Assembly (NCBI RefSeq): GCF_900199545.1
Contig: NZ_LT962670.1
Coordinates: 237,461 to 301,460 of the forward strand
DNA: 64,000 nucleotides
DNA from: Raoultibacter massiliensis
GTDB lineage: Bacteria > Actinomycetota > Coriobacteriia > Coriobacteriales > Eggerthellaceae
Direction of reading: 5' to 3'
Shown here one piece after another: positions 24,312 to 33,009 of this stretch (position 1 is its first letter; every line of letters starts with the position of its first letter). The notes beneath the pieces were generated by a model. That model was not told where the DNA came from. It did no database searches and was given only the letters and a program-made list of their open reading frames with translations. The translations under genes and the position numbers were made by a program.

Positions 24312-25177
24312 GGGAATTTGCTCTTGATGGTGTGACCTGCGGGTACAAGGATACAACGATACTGTCTGACGTGTCGTTCTCGATTGGTGCGGGCGAGGCT
24401 CTGTGCCTGCTCGGTCCGAACGGCGTGGGGAAGACCACGCTGTTTCGCAGCATGCTCGGGTTCTTGAAGCCGTTCAGCGGCAAGATCACGCTCGACGGGG
24501 ACGACATATCCACGTGGTCGTCACGCACGCTTGCGCAGAAGATCGGCTATGTTCCGCAGAACCACACGCCGCCGTTCGCCTATCCCGTGATCGACGTGGT
24601 AACGATGGGCAGGCTTTCCCGTATCAGCCCGATCGCCTCGCCGTCAAATCGCGATACCGATAAGGCGTACGAGTGCCTGGAGCGGTTGGGGATAAGCCAT
24701 TTGGCTGACAAGCTTTACACGCAGATCAGCGGTGGCGAACGGCAGATGGTGCTCATTGCGCGCTCGCTTGCGCAGGAGCCTGAGGTGCTCGTCATGGACG
24801 AGCCGACTGCGAGCCTCGATTACGGCAACCAGGTGAGGGTGCTCCGCCAGATCTCGCAACTGGTGAAGGAGGGCATTTCGGTCATCATGACGACGCATTT
24901 TCCCGACCATGCGTTTCTCTGCGCCACGAAGGTGGGGCTCATCACGCGCGAATGGGTGCGCTTCGGCACGCCCGATGAGGTGGTTACCGAAGACTCGCTC
25001 AAGGAAACGTACGGCGTCGACGTGCGTATCGTCAAAGAGCATACCTGCAAGTGCGGAACGCTCAAGGGGTGCATCCCCATCGTCGAATTCGCCGCAGCAG
25101 GAGACGGCGCGGATGGCATCCGCGATCGTATGAGGGGCATTCCATCGTCGCAGAAGCATGTGGCGGTGTGTGCATAA
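24308..25177 (+). CDS. FecE/BtuD-type ABC transporter ATP-binding protein
   Basis: A 289-residue ATPase partner of the preceding permease. Walker A GPNGVGKTT (36-44), Q-loop YVPQNH, signature ISGGERQM, Walker B VLVMDEPTASLD and switch TTHFPDH are all intact. The ATG at 24308 overlaps the permease stop (ATGA). The C-terminal ~65 residues extend beyond the core and carry a three-cysteine group HTCKCGTLKGC, which might bind a metal or cluster; I do not know its role. Confidence 0.92.
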   Translation: MREFALDGVTCGYKDTTILSDVSFSIGAGEALCLLGPNGVGKTTLFRSMLGFLKPFSGKITLDGDDISTWSSRTLAQKIGYVPQNHTPPFAYPVIDVVTMGRLSRISPIASPSNRDTDKAYECLERLGISHLADKLYTQISGGERQMVLIARSLAQEPEVLVMDEPTASLDYGNQVRVLRQISQLVKEGISVIMTTHFPDHAFLCATKVGLITREWVRFGTPDEVVTEDSLKETYGVDVRIVKEHTCKCGTLKGCIPIVEFAAAGDGADGIRDRMRGIPSSQKHVAVCA

Positions 25178-25273
25178 AGTCCGTCGGGTCGTCGCGATGC
25201 GGCGGCGGCGGACGGCGCGCATTGTTTCAGACCGCGCGCAGGTGCCAACAAAGGGAGAGATGAAAGGAACCAT

Positions 25274-26398
25274 ATGAAACGCAAGATAGCAGCGCTGCTC
25301 ATGGCTTGCATGCTCGCGCTTCCGCTCGTTGCGGGATGCTCGAGTGGTACGACCGAGCAGAAGCCCGCCGAAAACAAGGATGAACAGCAACAGCAGGCAG
25401 AGCCGCAAGCGACCGAGCGCGAGATCACCGATATGGCGGGTCGCACGGTTACCATTCCAACCGAAGTGAATTCCGTGTACTGCGCCGTTCCGACCGGTGA
25501 GGCGATGGTTGCCACGCTTTCGCCCGAGAAGATCATCGGCTGGGTGAACGAGCCGTCTGCTGCCGCCATGGAATACTTGCCCGAGAACCTGGCCTCCATG
25601 CCCGTTATCGGCGGTTGGATGGGCCAGCAGGTTACGGCCAACATGGAAGATATCATCACGCTCGATCCCGATATCATCATCTATGTGGGCACCGACGGCT
25701 CTCTCGGCAATGATGATGTGCCCGATCAGATCCAGAAGGAAACAGGCATCCCGGTCGTCTGCGCGTCGAGCGCGCTTGAGCGTACCGCCGAAGTGTACCG
25801 TACGCTGGGCGATTGGATCGGCGAAGCCGAGCGCGGCGAAGAGCTTGCCACGTACTACGAGACGAAGCTCGCCGATGTGGTCGAGAAGATAGACGCCATT
25901 CCCGATTCCGAGCGCCCGAGAGTGTACTATGCCGAGAATTCCGACGGACTCGCCACCGATCCTGCCGGGTCGTCTCACACCGAAGTGCTCGACTACTGCA
26001 AGGTAACCAACGTTGCCGATGTGGAGATGAAATCGGGACAGGGTCGTACCGAGGTTTCCATCGAGCAGGTTATCGCGTGGGATCCCGAGCTCATTTTGTG
26101 CCATTCGGGATTCGTGCTCGCTGACGACATAACGAGCAACCCGCAGTGGGCCGATATCCAGGCCGTGAAAGACGGCGAAGTCTACACGACGCCCGCCGTG
26201 CCTTTCAACTGGTTCGACCGTCCGCCGAACGTCATGCGCCTCATGGGTATCCAGTGGTTCGCGACCGTGTGCTATCCCGATATCGACATCGATATCAATC
26301 AGGAGACGAAGGACTTCTACAAGCTGTTCTACAAGATGGATCTGAGCGACGAGCAGGTTGAATCGCTTCTGAACCAGAACCAGCTCAGCTTCAACTAA
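25274..26398 (+). CDS. siderophore/molybdate-type ABC substrate-binding lipoprotein
   Basis: A 374-residue periplasmic-binding-protein-like lipoprotein. Signal peptide with lipobox VAGC (Cys22), a Gln/Glu-rich linker, then a class III (helical-backbone) binding fold: REITDMAGRTVTIP at the start, two lobes, and WFDRPPNVMRLMGIQW near the end. That last segment and ENSDGLATDPAGSSHTEV resemble MolA- and FepB-like proteins that hold an oxyanion or metal chelate. RBS AAAGGAAC precedes ATG 25274. It presumably captures what the permease imports, and is followed after only 12 bp by the NifD-like gene. Confidence 0.9.
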   Translation: MKRKIAALLMACMLALPLVAGCSSGTTEQKPAENKDEQQQQAEPQATEREITDMAGRTVTIPTEVNSVYCAVPTGEAMVATLSPEKIIGWVNEPSAAAMEYLPENLASMPVIGGWMGQQVTANMEDIITLDPDIIIYVGTDGSLGNDDVPDQIQKETGIPVVCASSALERTAEVYRTLGDWIGEAERGEELATYYETKLADVVEKIDAIPDSERPRVYYAENSDGLATDPAGSSHTEVLDYCKVTNVADVEMKSGQGRTEVSIEQVIAWDPELILCHSGFVLADDITSNPQWADIQAVKDGEVYTTPAVPFNWFDRPPNVMRLMGIQWFATVCYPDIDIDINQETKDFYKLFYKMDLSDEQVESLLNQNQLSFN

Positions 26399-26410
26399 CT
26401 TTACCGAGCC

Positions 26411-27871
26411 ATGGAAGCAGAGGCCATACAGGAAAACTGCGAGCCGTCTTGCCAGGCAAGGCGGCTCATGGCCATTCCCGGCGTATTCTACGGGGGCGGC
26501 TGTTCGTACATGGCATGCCGCGGGTTGATGATGAGCGGCATCGAAGATGTGCTGCTGATCACCCACGGTCCGGTCGGGTGCGCTTATTTTTCCGGGATCA
26601 ACGGATATCGCGGACCGAACGGTGCGCCGCGTCCTCGGCACATCGCTCGCACGTTTTCGACGCACATGGACGAGACGGATGTCATTTTCGGGGGCGAGGG
26701 CAAGCTTGCCGATTCCATCGACGAAGCGGTGGAGCGCTACGCTCCAGAAGCCATCGCGATCTGCGCTACGTGTCCCGTAGGGCTGATCGGCGATGATATC
26801 AGGCAGGTGGCACGCGATGCCGCCGAGAGGCACGGCGTCGATATCCTGCCGCTCTCATGCGAGGGGTTCAAAAGCGAACCGGGATGGCTGCACGGGGGAA
26901 GGCAGATCCTCGACAATTGGGTCGGTCGCGAAGATGGGAGTGCGGGCGAGTTTCCCATCCATTTCATGAGCGAAGCGTGCGGCGACGATCGCGCACGCGA
27001 GATGAAAGACCTTTTCGATCGCATCGGCTACGACGTGGTGTGCTCGCTTATGGGGATAACGACGTATCGCGATATCGCGCGCAGCCACAAAGCGAAGCTT
27101 GTGGTTCTCGATTCCGGGAAGGCGATAGATGCGGTGCCTCAGCTCTACCAAGAGCGCTACGGGGCGGGGTTCATGCGCGTGAGCCTGACGGGCATCGGAA
27201 ACATCGCGGCATCGCTGCGCTCGATGGCCGCGCATTTCGGCGATGCGGATCTGACGCAGAGGACCGAAGAGGTTCTGCGCGCGGAGTGCGCTCGCATCGA
27301 GCCCGTGCGCGCGCGATGCCGAGCCGAGTTCGAAAACATGCTCGTTGCCGTTTTCGAGGACATTTTCCGAAGCAATGATTTCGCGGTGCTTTCAAGCGAG
27401 CTCGGTATGGACGTCGTCATGGTCGCCCAAGATTACGAGACCGAGGTGTACACCGAAGAGGGGTTCACCGTGCATGCGCCCGTGTCCCGCATTGCCGGCT
27501 TCGATGAAGAGGAGAAGGCGCTCTTCGGATTCGATTGCGCCCAATTGGTGCGAAGGCTGCCCGGTTGTCCCGAGATCGATTGCCCGGAGCGCGAGTTTTC
27601 ATGGCTGCGCGTGAGGCTCGATCGCACCCAGGTGAGCGATCTTCTCGTTCGCCTCGCACCCGATCTGTGCTTTGCAGGCATCGAAGAGCGGTTCAGCTAT
27701 GCGAGCGCCGCCATGCGCTCGGAGAAGTTTCTATCAGACGAACGGGGAACCGACTACATGGGCTTCGACGGATTCGAGCGGTACGCGCGCGATCTCTCGC
27801 AGGCGCGCGACCTTTCACATTGGGTGCTCGAGCGGCCGACGTGGATGAAAGGCGGTGAGAGCGATGGGTAG
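26411..27871 (+). CDS. nitrogenase component 1 alpha-like (NifD-like) subunit lacking cofactor ligands
   Basis: A 486-residue member of the nitrogenase component 1 superfamily. Cysteines at 31 (GGGCSY), 57 (HGPVGC) and 121 (ATCPVGLIGDD) match NifD C62, C88 and C154, the alpha-side P-cluster ligands; the first pair keeps the exact 26-residue spacing. At the position of NifD Cys275, which binds FeMo-cofactor, the motif is AKLVVLDSG with Ser235. At NifD His442 the aligned residue is Leu441, although GFDGFERYARD just after is conserved. It should therefore have a P-cluster-like relay but a different active site. It overlaps the next gene by 8 bp. The start ATG 26411 has weak Shine-Dalgarno support. 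Confidence 0.9.
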   Translation: MEAEAIQENCEPSCQARRLMAIPGVFYGGGCSYMACRGLMMSGIEDVLLITHGPVGCAYFSGINGYRGPNGAPRPRHIARTFSTHMDETDVIFGGEGKLADSIDEAVERYAPEAIAICATCPVGLIGDDIRQVARDAAERHGVDILPLSCEGFKSEPGWLHGGRQILDNWVGREDGSAGEFPIHFMSEACGDDRAREMKDLFDRIGYDVVCSLMGITTYRDIARSHKAKLVVLDSGKAIDAVPQLYQERYGAGFMRVSLTGIGNIAASLRSMAAHFGDADLTQRTEEVLRAECARIEPVRARCRAEFENMLVAVFEDIFRSNDFAVLSSELGMDVVMVAQDYETEVYTEEGFTVHAPVSRIAGFDEEEKALFGFDCAQLVRRLPGCPEIDCPEREFSWLRVRLDRTQVSDLLVRLAPDLCFAGIEERFSYASAAMRSEKFLSDERGTDYMGFDGFERYARDLSQARDLSHWVLERPTWMKGGESDG

Positions 27872-29258
27872 CGAGGGCAAAACCAGATCGCTGTGCGTTG
27901 ATCCGCTCAACCCCTGCTCCCCGATCGGCGCCATGTATGCTGCGTTCGGGGTGCACGGCGGCTTGCCGCTTTCCCACGGCGCATCGGGATGCTGCCGGTT
28001 CCAGCGCATGGAGCTTGCCAAGCATTTTCAGAAAACGGTGCATGTCCCCTCGACGCTTCTGCGCGACCGGGCGGCCATGTTCGGGGGCGAGCCCGAAATC
28101 GAAGAAGCGGTTGAAAACGTGTTTCGCCTGTACGACCCCGAGGTGCTGGTCATCAACACCACCTGCCTTTCCGAGACGATCGGAGACGACTTGGGCGGTA
28201 TCGTTGACAGGCTTGCGATACCGGTCGGCAAAGCGGTGGTTTGGGCTTCGACGCCGGGATACGCCGGCTCGCAGCTGGCAGGATACGGTGCGACCGTGGC
28301 GGCGCTCATCCGCCAGCTCGGCGGCAGCTGCTCGGCCGATGCCGTCGAGGTTGCGAAGGGTTCGGGAGCGCAATCGCGCGATGCCGGGCGCCTCTGTCTG
28401 CTGCCGGGGTGGATGAACCCCTGCGATGTCGATGTTGCCGTCCGCTATGCGGAAGCGCTGTTCGACGAAGTGACCGTGCTTCCCGATGTGCGCGGGGTCT
28501 TCGATCGCAAGAGCCCCGACGATCCGTCGGTCTACGCGCCTGGCGGCACGCCGCGCGACGAGATCGAACGCATCGGCGAGTGCTCGTGCGGAATGGCGCT
28601 CGGGTGCGAGGCAACCTTCGAGAGCTCGCGGGCTTTGTGCGAAGCCGCACCGCATGCGGCGGTCGAAGAGCTGCCGCTTCCCATCGGCATTTCGGCGACC
28701 GATCGGCTGATCGGATCGCTCGCGGAGCTTTCGGGCCGCCCCGTTCCCGCATGGATCGCCCGCGAGCGGACGCAGCTGATCGACTGTCTGATGCAGGTTG
28801 CCGATCAGCTGTACGACAAGCGGTTGCTCATCTGCTGCGACGCCGATCTTGCGGAAGCGGCGGCCTTGTTCGCCGTTGATGCGGGCATGGTGCCGAGCTG
28901 CGTTGCGGTCGGCGATGCTGCTTCCGATTTCGAGGAGCGCCTTCGCAGCGATGGTGCGCTTCCTGATGGGTGCGAGGTGCTCGCGGGCGTCGATCGGCTG
29001 GCTGTCGAGGAATTCGTTGCAGCTCATCCAATCGATCTCGTGCTTGGCGATACGCGCAACAAGCGGCTTGCCGCGCGGGCGGGCGCACCGCTCGTTCGGA
29101 TCGGGTTTCCCGTCGTGGATCGCCCGCTTTCCTACACGCGTCCGATTGCGGGGTACCAAGGCGCTCTCTCGCTTCTGCAGCGCATCGTCGAAGCGCTCTG
29201 CGACATCGAAGAACGGGCTTTGGCGCCTGAGGATCTTTCGATCTCCCGATACTTTTAG
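27864..29258 (+). CDS. nitrogenase component 1 beta-like (NifK-like) subunit
   Basis: A 464-residue second subunit of the same superfamily, clearly different in sequence from its neighbour. Cys18 (LNPCSPIGA), Cys43 (HGASGC) and Cys101 (TTCLSETIGDD) match NifK C70, C95 and C153, with identical spacings of 25 and 58 residues. With three cysteines from each subunit, an alpha2beta2 complex with an eight-iron P-cluster-type site is likely. NifN, ChlB and BchB keep fewer of these cysteines, so this is not simply a NifEN or protochlorophyllide-reductase pair. The N-terminal arm of NifK is absent. Start ATG 27864 overlaps the upstream stop. Confidence 0.9.
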   Translation: MGSEGKTRSLCVDPLNPCSPIGAMYAAFGVHGGLPLSHGASGCCRFQRMELAKHFQKTVHVPSTLLRDRAAMFGGEPEIEEAVENVFRLYDPEVLVINTTCLSETIGDDLGGIVDRLAIPVGKAVVWASTPGYAGSQLAGYGATVAALIRQLGGSCSADAVEVAKGSGAQSRDAGRLCLLPGWMNPCDVDVAVRYAEALFDEVTVLPDVRGVFDRKSPDDPSVYAPGGTPRDEIERIGECSCGMALGCEATFESSRALCEAAPHAAVEELPLPIGISATDRLIGSLAELSGRPVPAWIARERTQLIDCLMQVADQLYDKRLLICCDADLAEAAALFAVDAGMVPSCVAVGDAASDFEERLRSDGALPDGCEVLAGVDRLAVEEFVAAHPIDLVLGDTRNKRLAARAGAPLVRIGFPVVDRPLSYTRPIAGYQGALSLLQRIVEALCDIEERALAPEDLSISRYF

Positions 29259-29339
29259 CAAGACGAGAAGGCGCGCGCCGATGCCAGGTTCAGGTGCGCA
29301 TGCCGTTGATGGCAGAACCGTTGGAAGGAAGAAAAGACG

Positions 29340-30248
29340 ATGGAAGACGAATCCGACGCAAGAAAAGATGCGAGCGGCTTGCGGGGGGAAGCCCGATCGC
29401 TTCGCCAGATAGCGTTTTACGGCAAGGGGGGCATCGGGAAGTCGACCACGAGCCAGAACATCGCCGCCGCGCTTGGCGAGGCAGGGCGCAAGCTCTTGGT
29501 GGTGGGGTGCGACCCCAAGGCCGATTGCACCTCTCTTCTGACTGGCGAGCTGTTTCAGGAAACCGTGCTTGAAAAGGTGCGCTCCCAATCGCGCAACGCC
29601 GCGCCCAACGCGCCTGTCGAGGGCATCGTGCACACGGGCTTTGCCGATATCGCCTGCGTCGAATCGGGCGGGCCCGAACCGGGCGTCGGATGCGCAGGGC
29701 GGGGCATCATCTGCGCTATCGAGCTCATCGAGCGGCAGGGCATCATCCACGAGGGCCTCGACTACGTGTTCTACGATGTGCTCGGCGATGTGGTGTGCGG
29801 AGGATTCGCCATGCCGATCCGCGAGGGAAAAGCGCAGGAGATATATCTGGTTACGAGCGGCGAGATGATGTCGCTATACGCCGCCAACAACATCGCTACG
29901 GGCATCCTCAAGTTCGCGGCATCGGGCCGAACGCGTCTGGGCGGCATTATCTGCAATTGCCGCAACGTCGAAGGGGAAGTGGAGCTCGTGCATACGTTTG
30001 CCGAAGAGCTGGGCACCTCGGTTGTGGGCGTGATCCCTCGCGACAACATCGTGCAGGCGAGCGAGCTCAACAAGCAGACGGTCATCCAATACGCTCCCGA
30101 AAGCGAGCAGGCCGATGCGTACCGCATGCTCGCACGCACCATCGAGGCCAACGAGCGCTTCTCCGTGCCAACGCCCCTAACCCGAGAACGCCTGCGCGAG
30201 CTTGCGCTTGCAATTGCCCAAGAGGGCATGGATGCATCGGAAAAGTGA
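29340..30248 (+). CDS. nitrogenase iron protein-like (NifH-like) reductase
   Basis: A 302-residue ATP-dependent electron donor to the two preceding subunits. Walker A is [10 protein letters not shown] (27-36) in the P-loop form typical of NifH/BchL; switch I has CDPKADCT. Cys118 (GVGCAGRG) and Cys153 ([14 protein letters not shown]) match NifH C97 and C132 with the exact 35-residue spacing, so a subunit-bridging Fe4S4 cluster is expected. About 20 extra charged residues precede the usual start. AAGGAAG lies ahead of ATG 29340. It is the last gene of the operon, 81 bp after the NifK-like gene. Confidence 0.93.
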   Translation: MEDESDARKDASGLRGEARSLRQIAFYGKGGIGKSTTSQNIAAALGEAGRKLLVVGCDPKADCTSLLTGELFQETVLEKVRSQSRNAAPNAPVEGIVHTGFADIACVESGGPEPGVGCAGRGIICAIELIERQGIIHEGLDYVFYDVLGDVVCGGFAMPIREGKAQEIYLVTSGEMMSLYAANNIATGILKFAASGRTRLGGIICNCRNVEGEVELVHTFAEELGTSVVGVIPRDNIVQASELNKQTVIQYAPESEQADAYRMLARTIEANERFSVPTPLTRERLRELALAIAQEGMDASEK

Positions 30249-30359
30249 CGGTATCGCTTACGGCGTTTCGCAAATAGGATTATCGATCCGATGCGGCGGA
30301 CGGTGCGGACGGCTATGGTTCCTTTCGCAAGAGTAAGGGTTCTTTGAGGGAGGATCATC

Positions 30360-31046
30360 ATGGCTCAAATCACCAAGCCGCTCTACACGCCGCGCTACGT
30401 TCCGTCGGGCGAGGAGATGGCCGTCATCGATACGAACAAAGGCGCCATCCGCGTGCAGCTTAACGGAAAGGATGCTCCAGCAACCACCGGCAACTTCATC
30501 GAACTGGCATGCAAGGGCTTCTACGACGGCTTGAACTTCCATGGCCGCAAAGAGGGTGATGTGGTGGTGGGCGGATGCCCCATCACAAGGGCGCTTCGGC
30601 CCCAGCAGGTGCGCATGGCCGTGCGCGAACAGCTGCGCGGCATCCATCCGGGCGTGGGCGATCCGGGCTACGTCATCAAAGACGAATGGAAGGAAAACCC
30701 GAACAACCACCATGTTGCGGGCGCTCTTTCGCTCACCCATAAAACCAAGCCCGATAGCGGCAGCTGCCAGTTCTTCTTCTCGCTTGCCGATCATCCCGAG
30801 TACGACGATAGATTCACGGTGTTCGGAAACGTCGTCGAAGGCCTCGATGTCGTGCAGTCGCTCAGGATCGGCGACGAGATCAAGAGCATTGCGATCGAGG
30901 GCGCCCATGCGCTTCCCGACGACGATGCTCTTCCCGAAACCATCACCGTGCGAAACGACGAGGGGGAAGAGCAGACGGTGCCGAACCCCGATTACCTTGC
31001 CATGCAGGCGCTCGGCAAGCTGCTCGGCAAGAAGGTTGCGATTTAG
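30360..31046 (+). CDS. cyclophilin-type peptidyl-prolyl cis-trans isomerase
   Basis: A 228-residue cytosolic cyclophilin (no signal peptide). Motifs: DTNKGAIRVQLNGKDAPATTGNF near the start, FYDGLNFH, then GALSLTHKTKPDSGSCQFFF with the family Gln-Phe-Phe site, and DRFTVFGNVVEGLDVV. The usual first active-site Arg (FHR) is replaced by Gly-Arg (FHGRKEG), and the segment before GALSL is longer than usual. RBS GGGAGGATC precedes ATG 30360. It lies 111 bp past the NifH-like gene with no clear terminator between, so read-through is possible but a shared role is not shown. Confidence 0.9.
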   Translation: MAQITKPLYTPRYVPSGEEMAVIDTNKGAIRVQLNGKDAPATTGNFIELACKGFYDGLNFHGRKEGDVVVGGCPITRALRPQQVRMAVREQLRGIHPGVGDPGYVIKDEWKENPNNHHVAGALSLTHKTKPDSGSCQFFFSLADHPEYDDRFTVFGNVVEGLDVVQSLRIGDEIKSIAIEGAHALPDDDALPETITVRNDEGEEQTVPNPDYLAMQALGKLLGKKVAI

Positions 31047-31074
31047 AGGCTGCGTTTGATCCAGCGCATCAGCC

Positions 31075-31095
31075 GGGGCCGCTGAATGCGGCCCC
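31075..31095. terminator. hairpin between convergent cyclophilin and LuxR genes
   Basis: GGGGCCGC (31075-31082), loop TGAAT, GCGGCCCC (31088-31095). Strong stem but no good T-tract on either strand. Confidence 0.55.
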
Positions 31096-31109
31096 GAGCC
31101 TCGTCGATC

Positions 31110-32666
31110 CTATGCATCCGCAGCCTTTCGCGCATTCTCTTCGGGTTCCCACTCCTCGATGAAATCGATCAGCTCCTGTTGCTTGTGGATGCCCGTCTTC
31201 TGGTAGATTTTTTCGATATGCGTACGGGCCGTGTTCTTCGCGATATGAAGATCGCGCGCGACGATCGTAAGCGTTCTGCCGCGCGCGAGAAACGCAAGCA
31301 CCTCTTCCTCGCGCGGCGTGAGCCCGCATTCTCGGGCGATGCCCGAGCATTTCTCTTCAAGGGTAATCGTCGGTTCGCGCTCGATTGCCGGATCGGGTTT
31401 GGGCGCTTCGGTTTTCTTGCCGGGCATTTTGATGGCCGTCATCGAGGCGATCGCGCTTTCGGGTAGAACGAGAAACGCGATCACAACCAGGCAGAGGATT
31501 GCGATGAGCGCTACCGAGCCGATGCGCACCGCCCCTGAAACGACAAGCGGGTTCAGCACGGCGCTGAGCACGTAGCCCGCCGCCATGCCGGTGAACGTGA
31601 ACGCCACGCCCAGACCGAACACGTAGGGGGCCGCATTGCGCCCGATCCTGCGAGATATTTCGCCGAACAGAACCCATGAGAGTATGTCGAAAAGCTCGTA
31701 GCCGATGCTGGTGGCCAGCACGGAAAAGTAGGTGCGCTGCTCGAACAGCAGCGCCATCGCGATCAGTCCGGCTATCATGATGGGCAGCGAAAGGCGGTAG
31801 ACGAGCGAGACGTTCATCCTGTCCTTGATGAAAAACGAGATGGCGAGAAAGATTGCTCCCACGATGACGAGGCTGAACGAACCGCTTCCGCCCACCATCT
31901 CGAAGGGGTCGAGATCTCCGATGGGAAAGGCGTCGAAGGCGCGGATGAGAAACGAGAACACCATGATCGATACCAGGAGCTTCGCGGAGTCCTTCCCAAG
32001 CCTCATGCGATCGCGCAGCACGCCGTGCTCATCGGGGGCGATAACCGCTTCATCGAGATCGTCTTCGACGACGCCTTCGGGCAGGCCCGTCTTCCATTCG
32101 ATCTTGCACCGCTTGCATTCGAGGACGAGAAGGAGAAGCGATAGGATCGGCAGCACGACGAACGTCAGCTGATTGTCGGTTGACGACATTGCGAGCACGA
32201 TGCCGGTGATGATTGCCGCGGCCGGCGCACAGGCGAGGGAGAAGAACAGGTTTTGGGCGGCGAACTGCTCGCCCCAGATGACTTGCAGAAGACCCGCGCC
32301 GGCGCCTCCGACGATGAGTCCGAGCATGAGCAACGTCGGCGAATCGAGCCATGCCGCCGCTGGAATGCATATCGCCGAGCCGAGTATAAGCCCCGTCATC
32401 ACATCGGTCAGCCGTTCGTGCATGCGAGGCAGGCTGCCGACGAAGCGTGTCATGGCCATTGCCGTCAGCGAAGCCGAGGCGGCTCCTGCCAGCAAAAACA
32501 CCCAATCGGTTCGCGGGCCGAAGCTTGCGACCGAAGCCGACAAGCAAGACACGATCCAAGCGCGGCACAGCCCGAATCCGATAATCACGAGCATGTAGTC
32601 AACGATGCTTCCTTTGACGTCGAGCCATCCCCTGCCGACGCTTTGTTCCCCATCTCGTGCGTTCAT
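31110..32666 (-). CDS. membrane-bound LuxR-family transcriptional regulator
   Basis: A 518-residue protein with about twelve hydrophobic spans interrupted by a ~45-residue acidic cytosolic loop near the middle (GVVEDDLDEAVIAPDE), and a LuxR helix-turn-helix at 449-518 (LTPREEEVLAFLARGR, NTARTHIEKIYQK). The ATG at 32666 follows CAGGAGGGGC, a strong site, so I prefer it to the in-frame start at 32696. It is divergent from the flavoprotein/cytochrome pair at 33010-35468, its likely target. Confidence 0.88.
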   Translation of the reverse strand: MNARDGEQSVGRGWLDVKGSIVDYMLVIIGFGLCRAWIVSCLSASVASFGPRTDWVFLLAGAASASLTAMAMTRFVGSLPRMHERLTDVMTGLILGSAICIPAAAWLDSPTLLMLGLIVGGAGAGLLQVIWGEQFAAQNLFFSLACAPAAAIITGIVLAMSSTDNQLTFVVLPILSLLLLVLECKRCKIEWKTGLPEGVVEDDLDEAVIAPDEHGVLRDRMRLGKDSAKLLVSIMVFSFLIRAFDAFPIGDLDPFEMVGGSGSFSLVIVGAIFLAISFFIKDRMNVSLVYRLSLPIMIAGLIAMALLFEQRTYFSVLATSIGYELFDILSWVLFGEISRRIGRNAAPYVFGLGVAFTFTGMAAGYVLSAVLNPLVVSGAVRIGSVALIAILCLVVIAFLVLPESAIASMTAIKMPGKKTEAPKPDPAIEREPTITLEEKCSGIARECGLTPREEEVLAFLARGRTLTIVARDLHIAKNTARTHIEKIYQKTGIHKQQELIDFIEEWEPEENARKAADA

Positions 32667-33009
32667 GCCCCTCCTGAATACAAGTGTACAGAGCAAGTCG
32701 AGTCCAGTTTACGCAGCATTCTTAACACTTACCAGATCAGTTGCATATTTCCCTCGACTGCGTTCGCACGATACTACCTGCTTTCCAAAAAATAATCACT
32801 CGGATTATTGATCCGATTGACTTTCAAAACACCTGATCAAAGGCAAGAAAATAAAAATGTAAAAAATCACATCCGTTATACGGTGCTTCTTTTTCGCACC
32901 CTTCCTACAATTGCCCGCATTGCCAGGCCGATCGTCCAACAAGGAGGAGGACGCCGTCGCGAGGGAGCGACGATCACGAAGAGTCGGCCTGTTGATTCAA
33001 GGAGGAACT
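32667..33009. other. 343-bp divergent regulatory region
   Basis: Unusually AT-rich from about 32720 to 32890. It holds the inverted repeat at 32798-32822, a possible -10 (TTATAC, 32878-32883) and GGAGG sites next to the flavoprotein start. No gene is evident. Confidence 0.5.
32798..32822. promoter_or_regulatory. 25-bp inverted repeat, candidate LuxR operator
   Basis: TCACTCGGAT (32798-32807), 5-base spacer, ATCCGATTGA (32813-32822): nine of ten arm positions pair. It lies between divergent regulator and reductase genes. Binding by the adjacent regulator is inference. Confidence 0.5.

Noticed and set aside
26411..30248. Canonical nitrogen-fixing nitrogenase nifHDK
   Set aside because: Gene order here is D-K-H, the FeMo-co ligands equivalent to NifD Cys275 and His442 are Ser and Leu, the NifK N-terminal arm is absent and there is no nifE, nifN or nifB.
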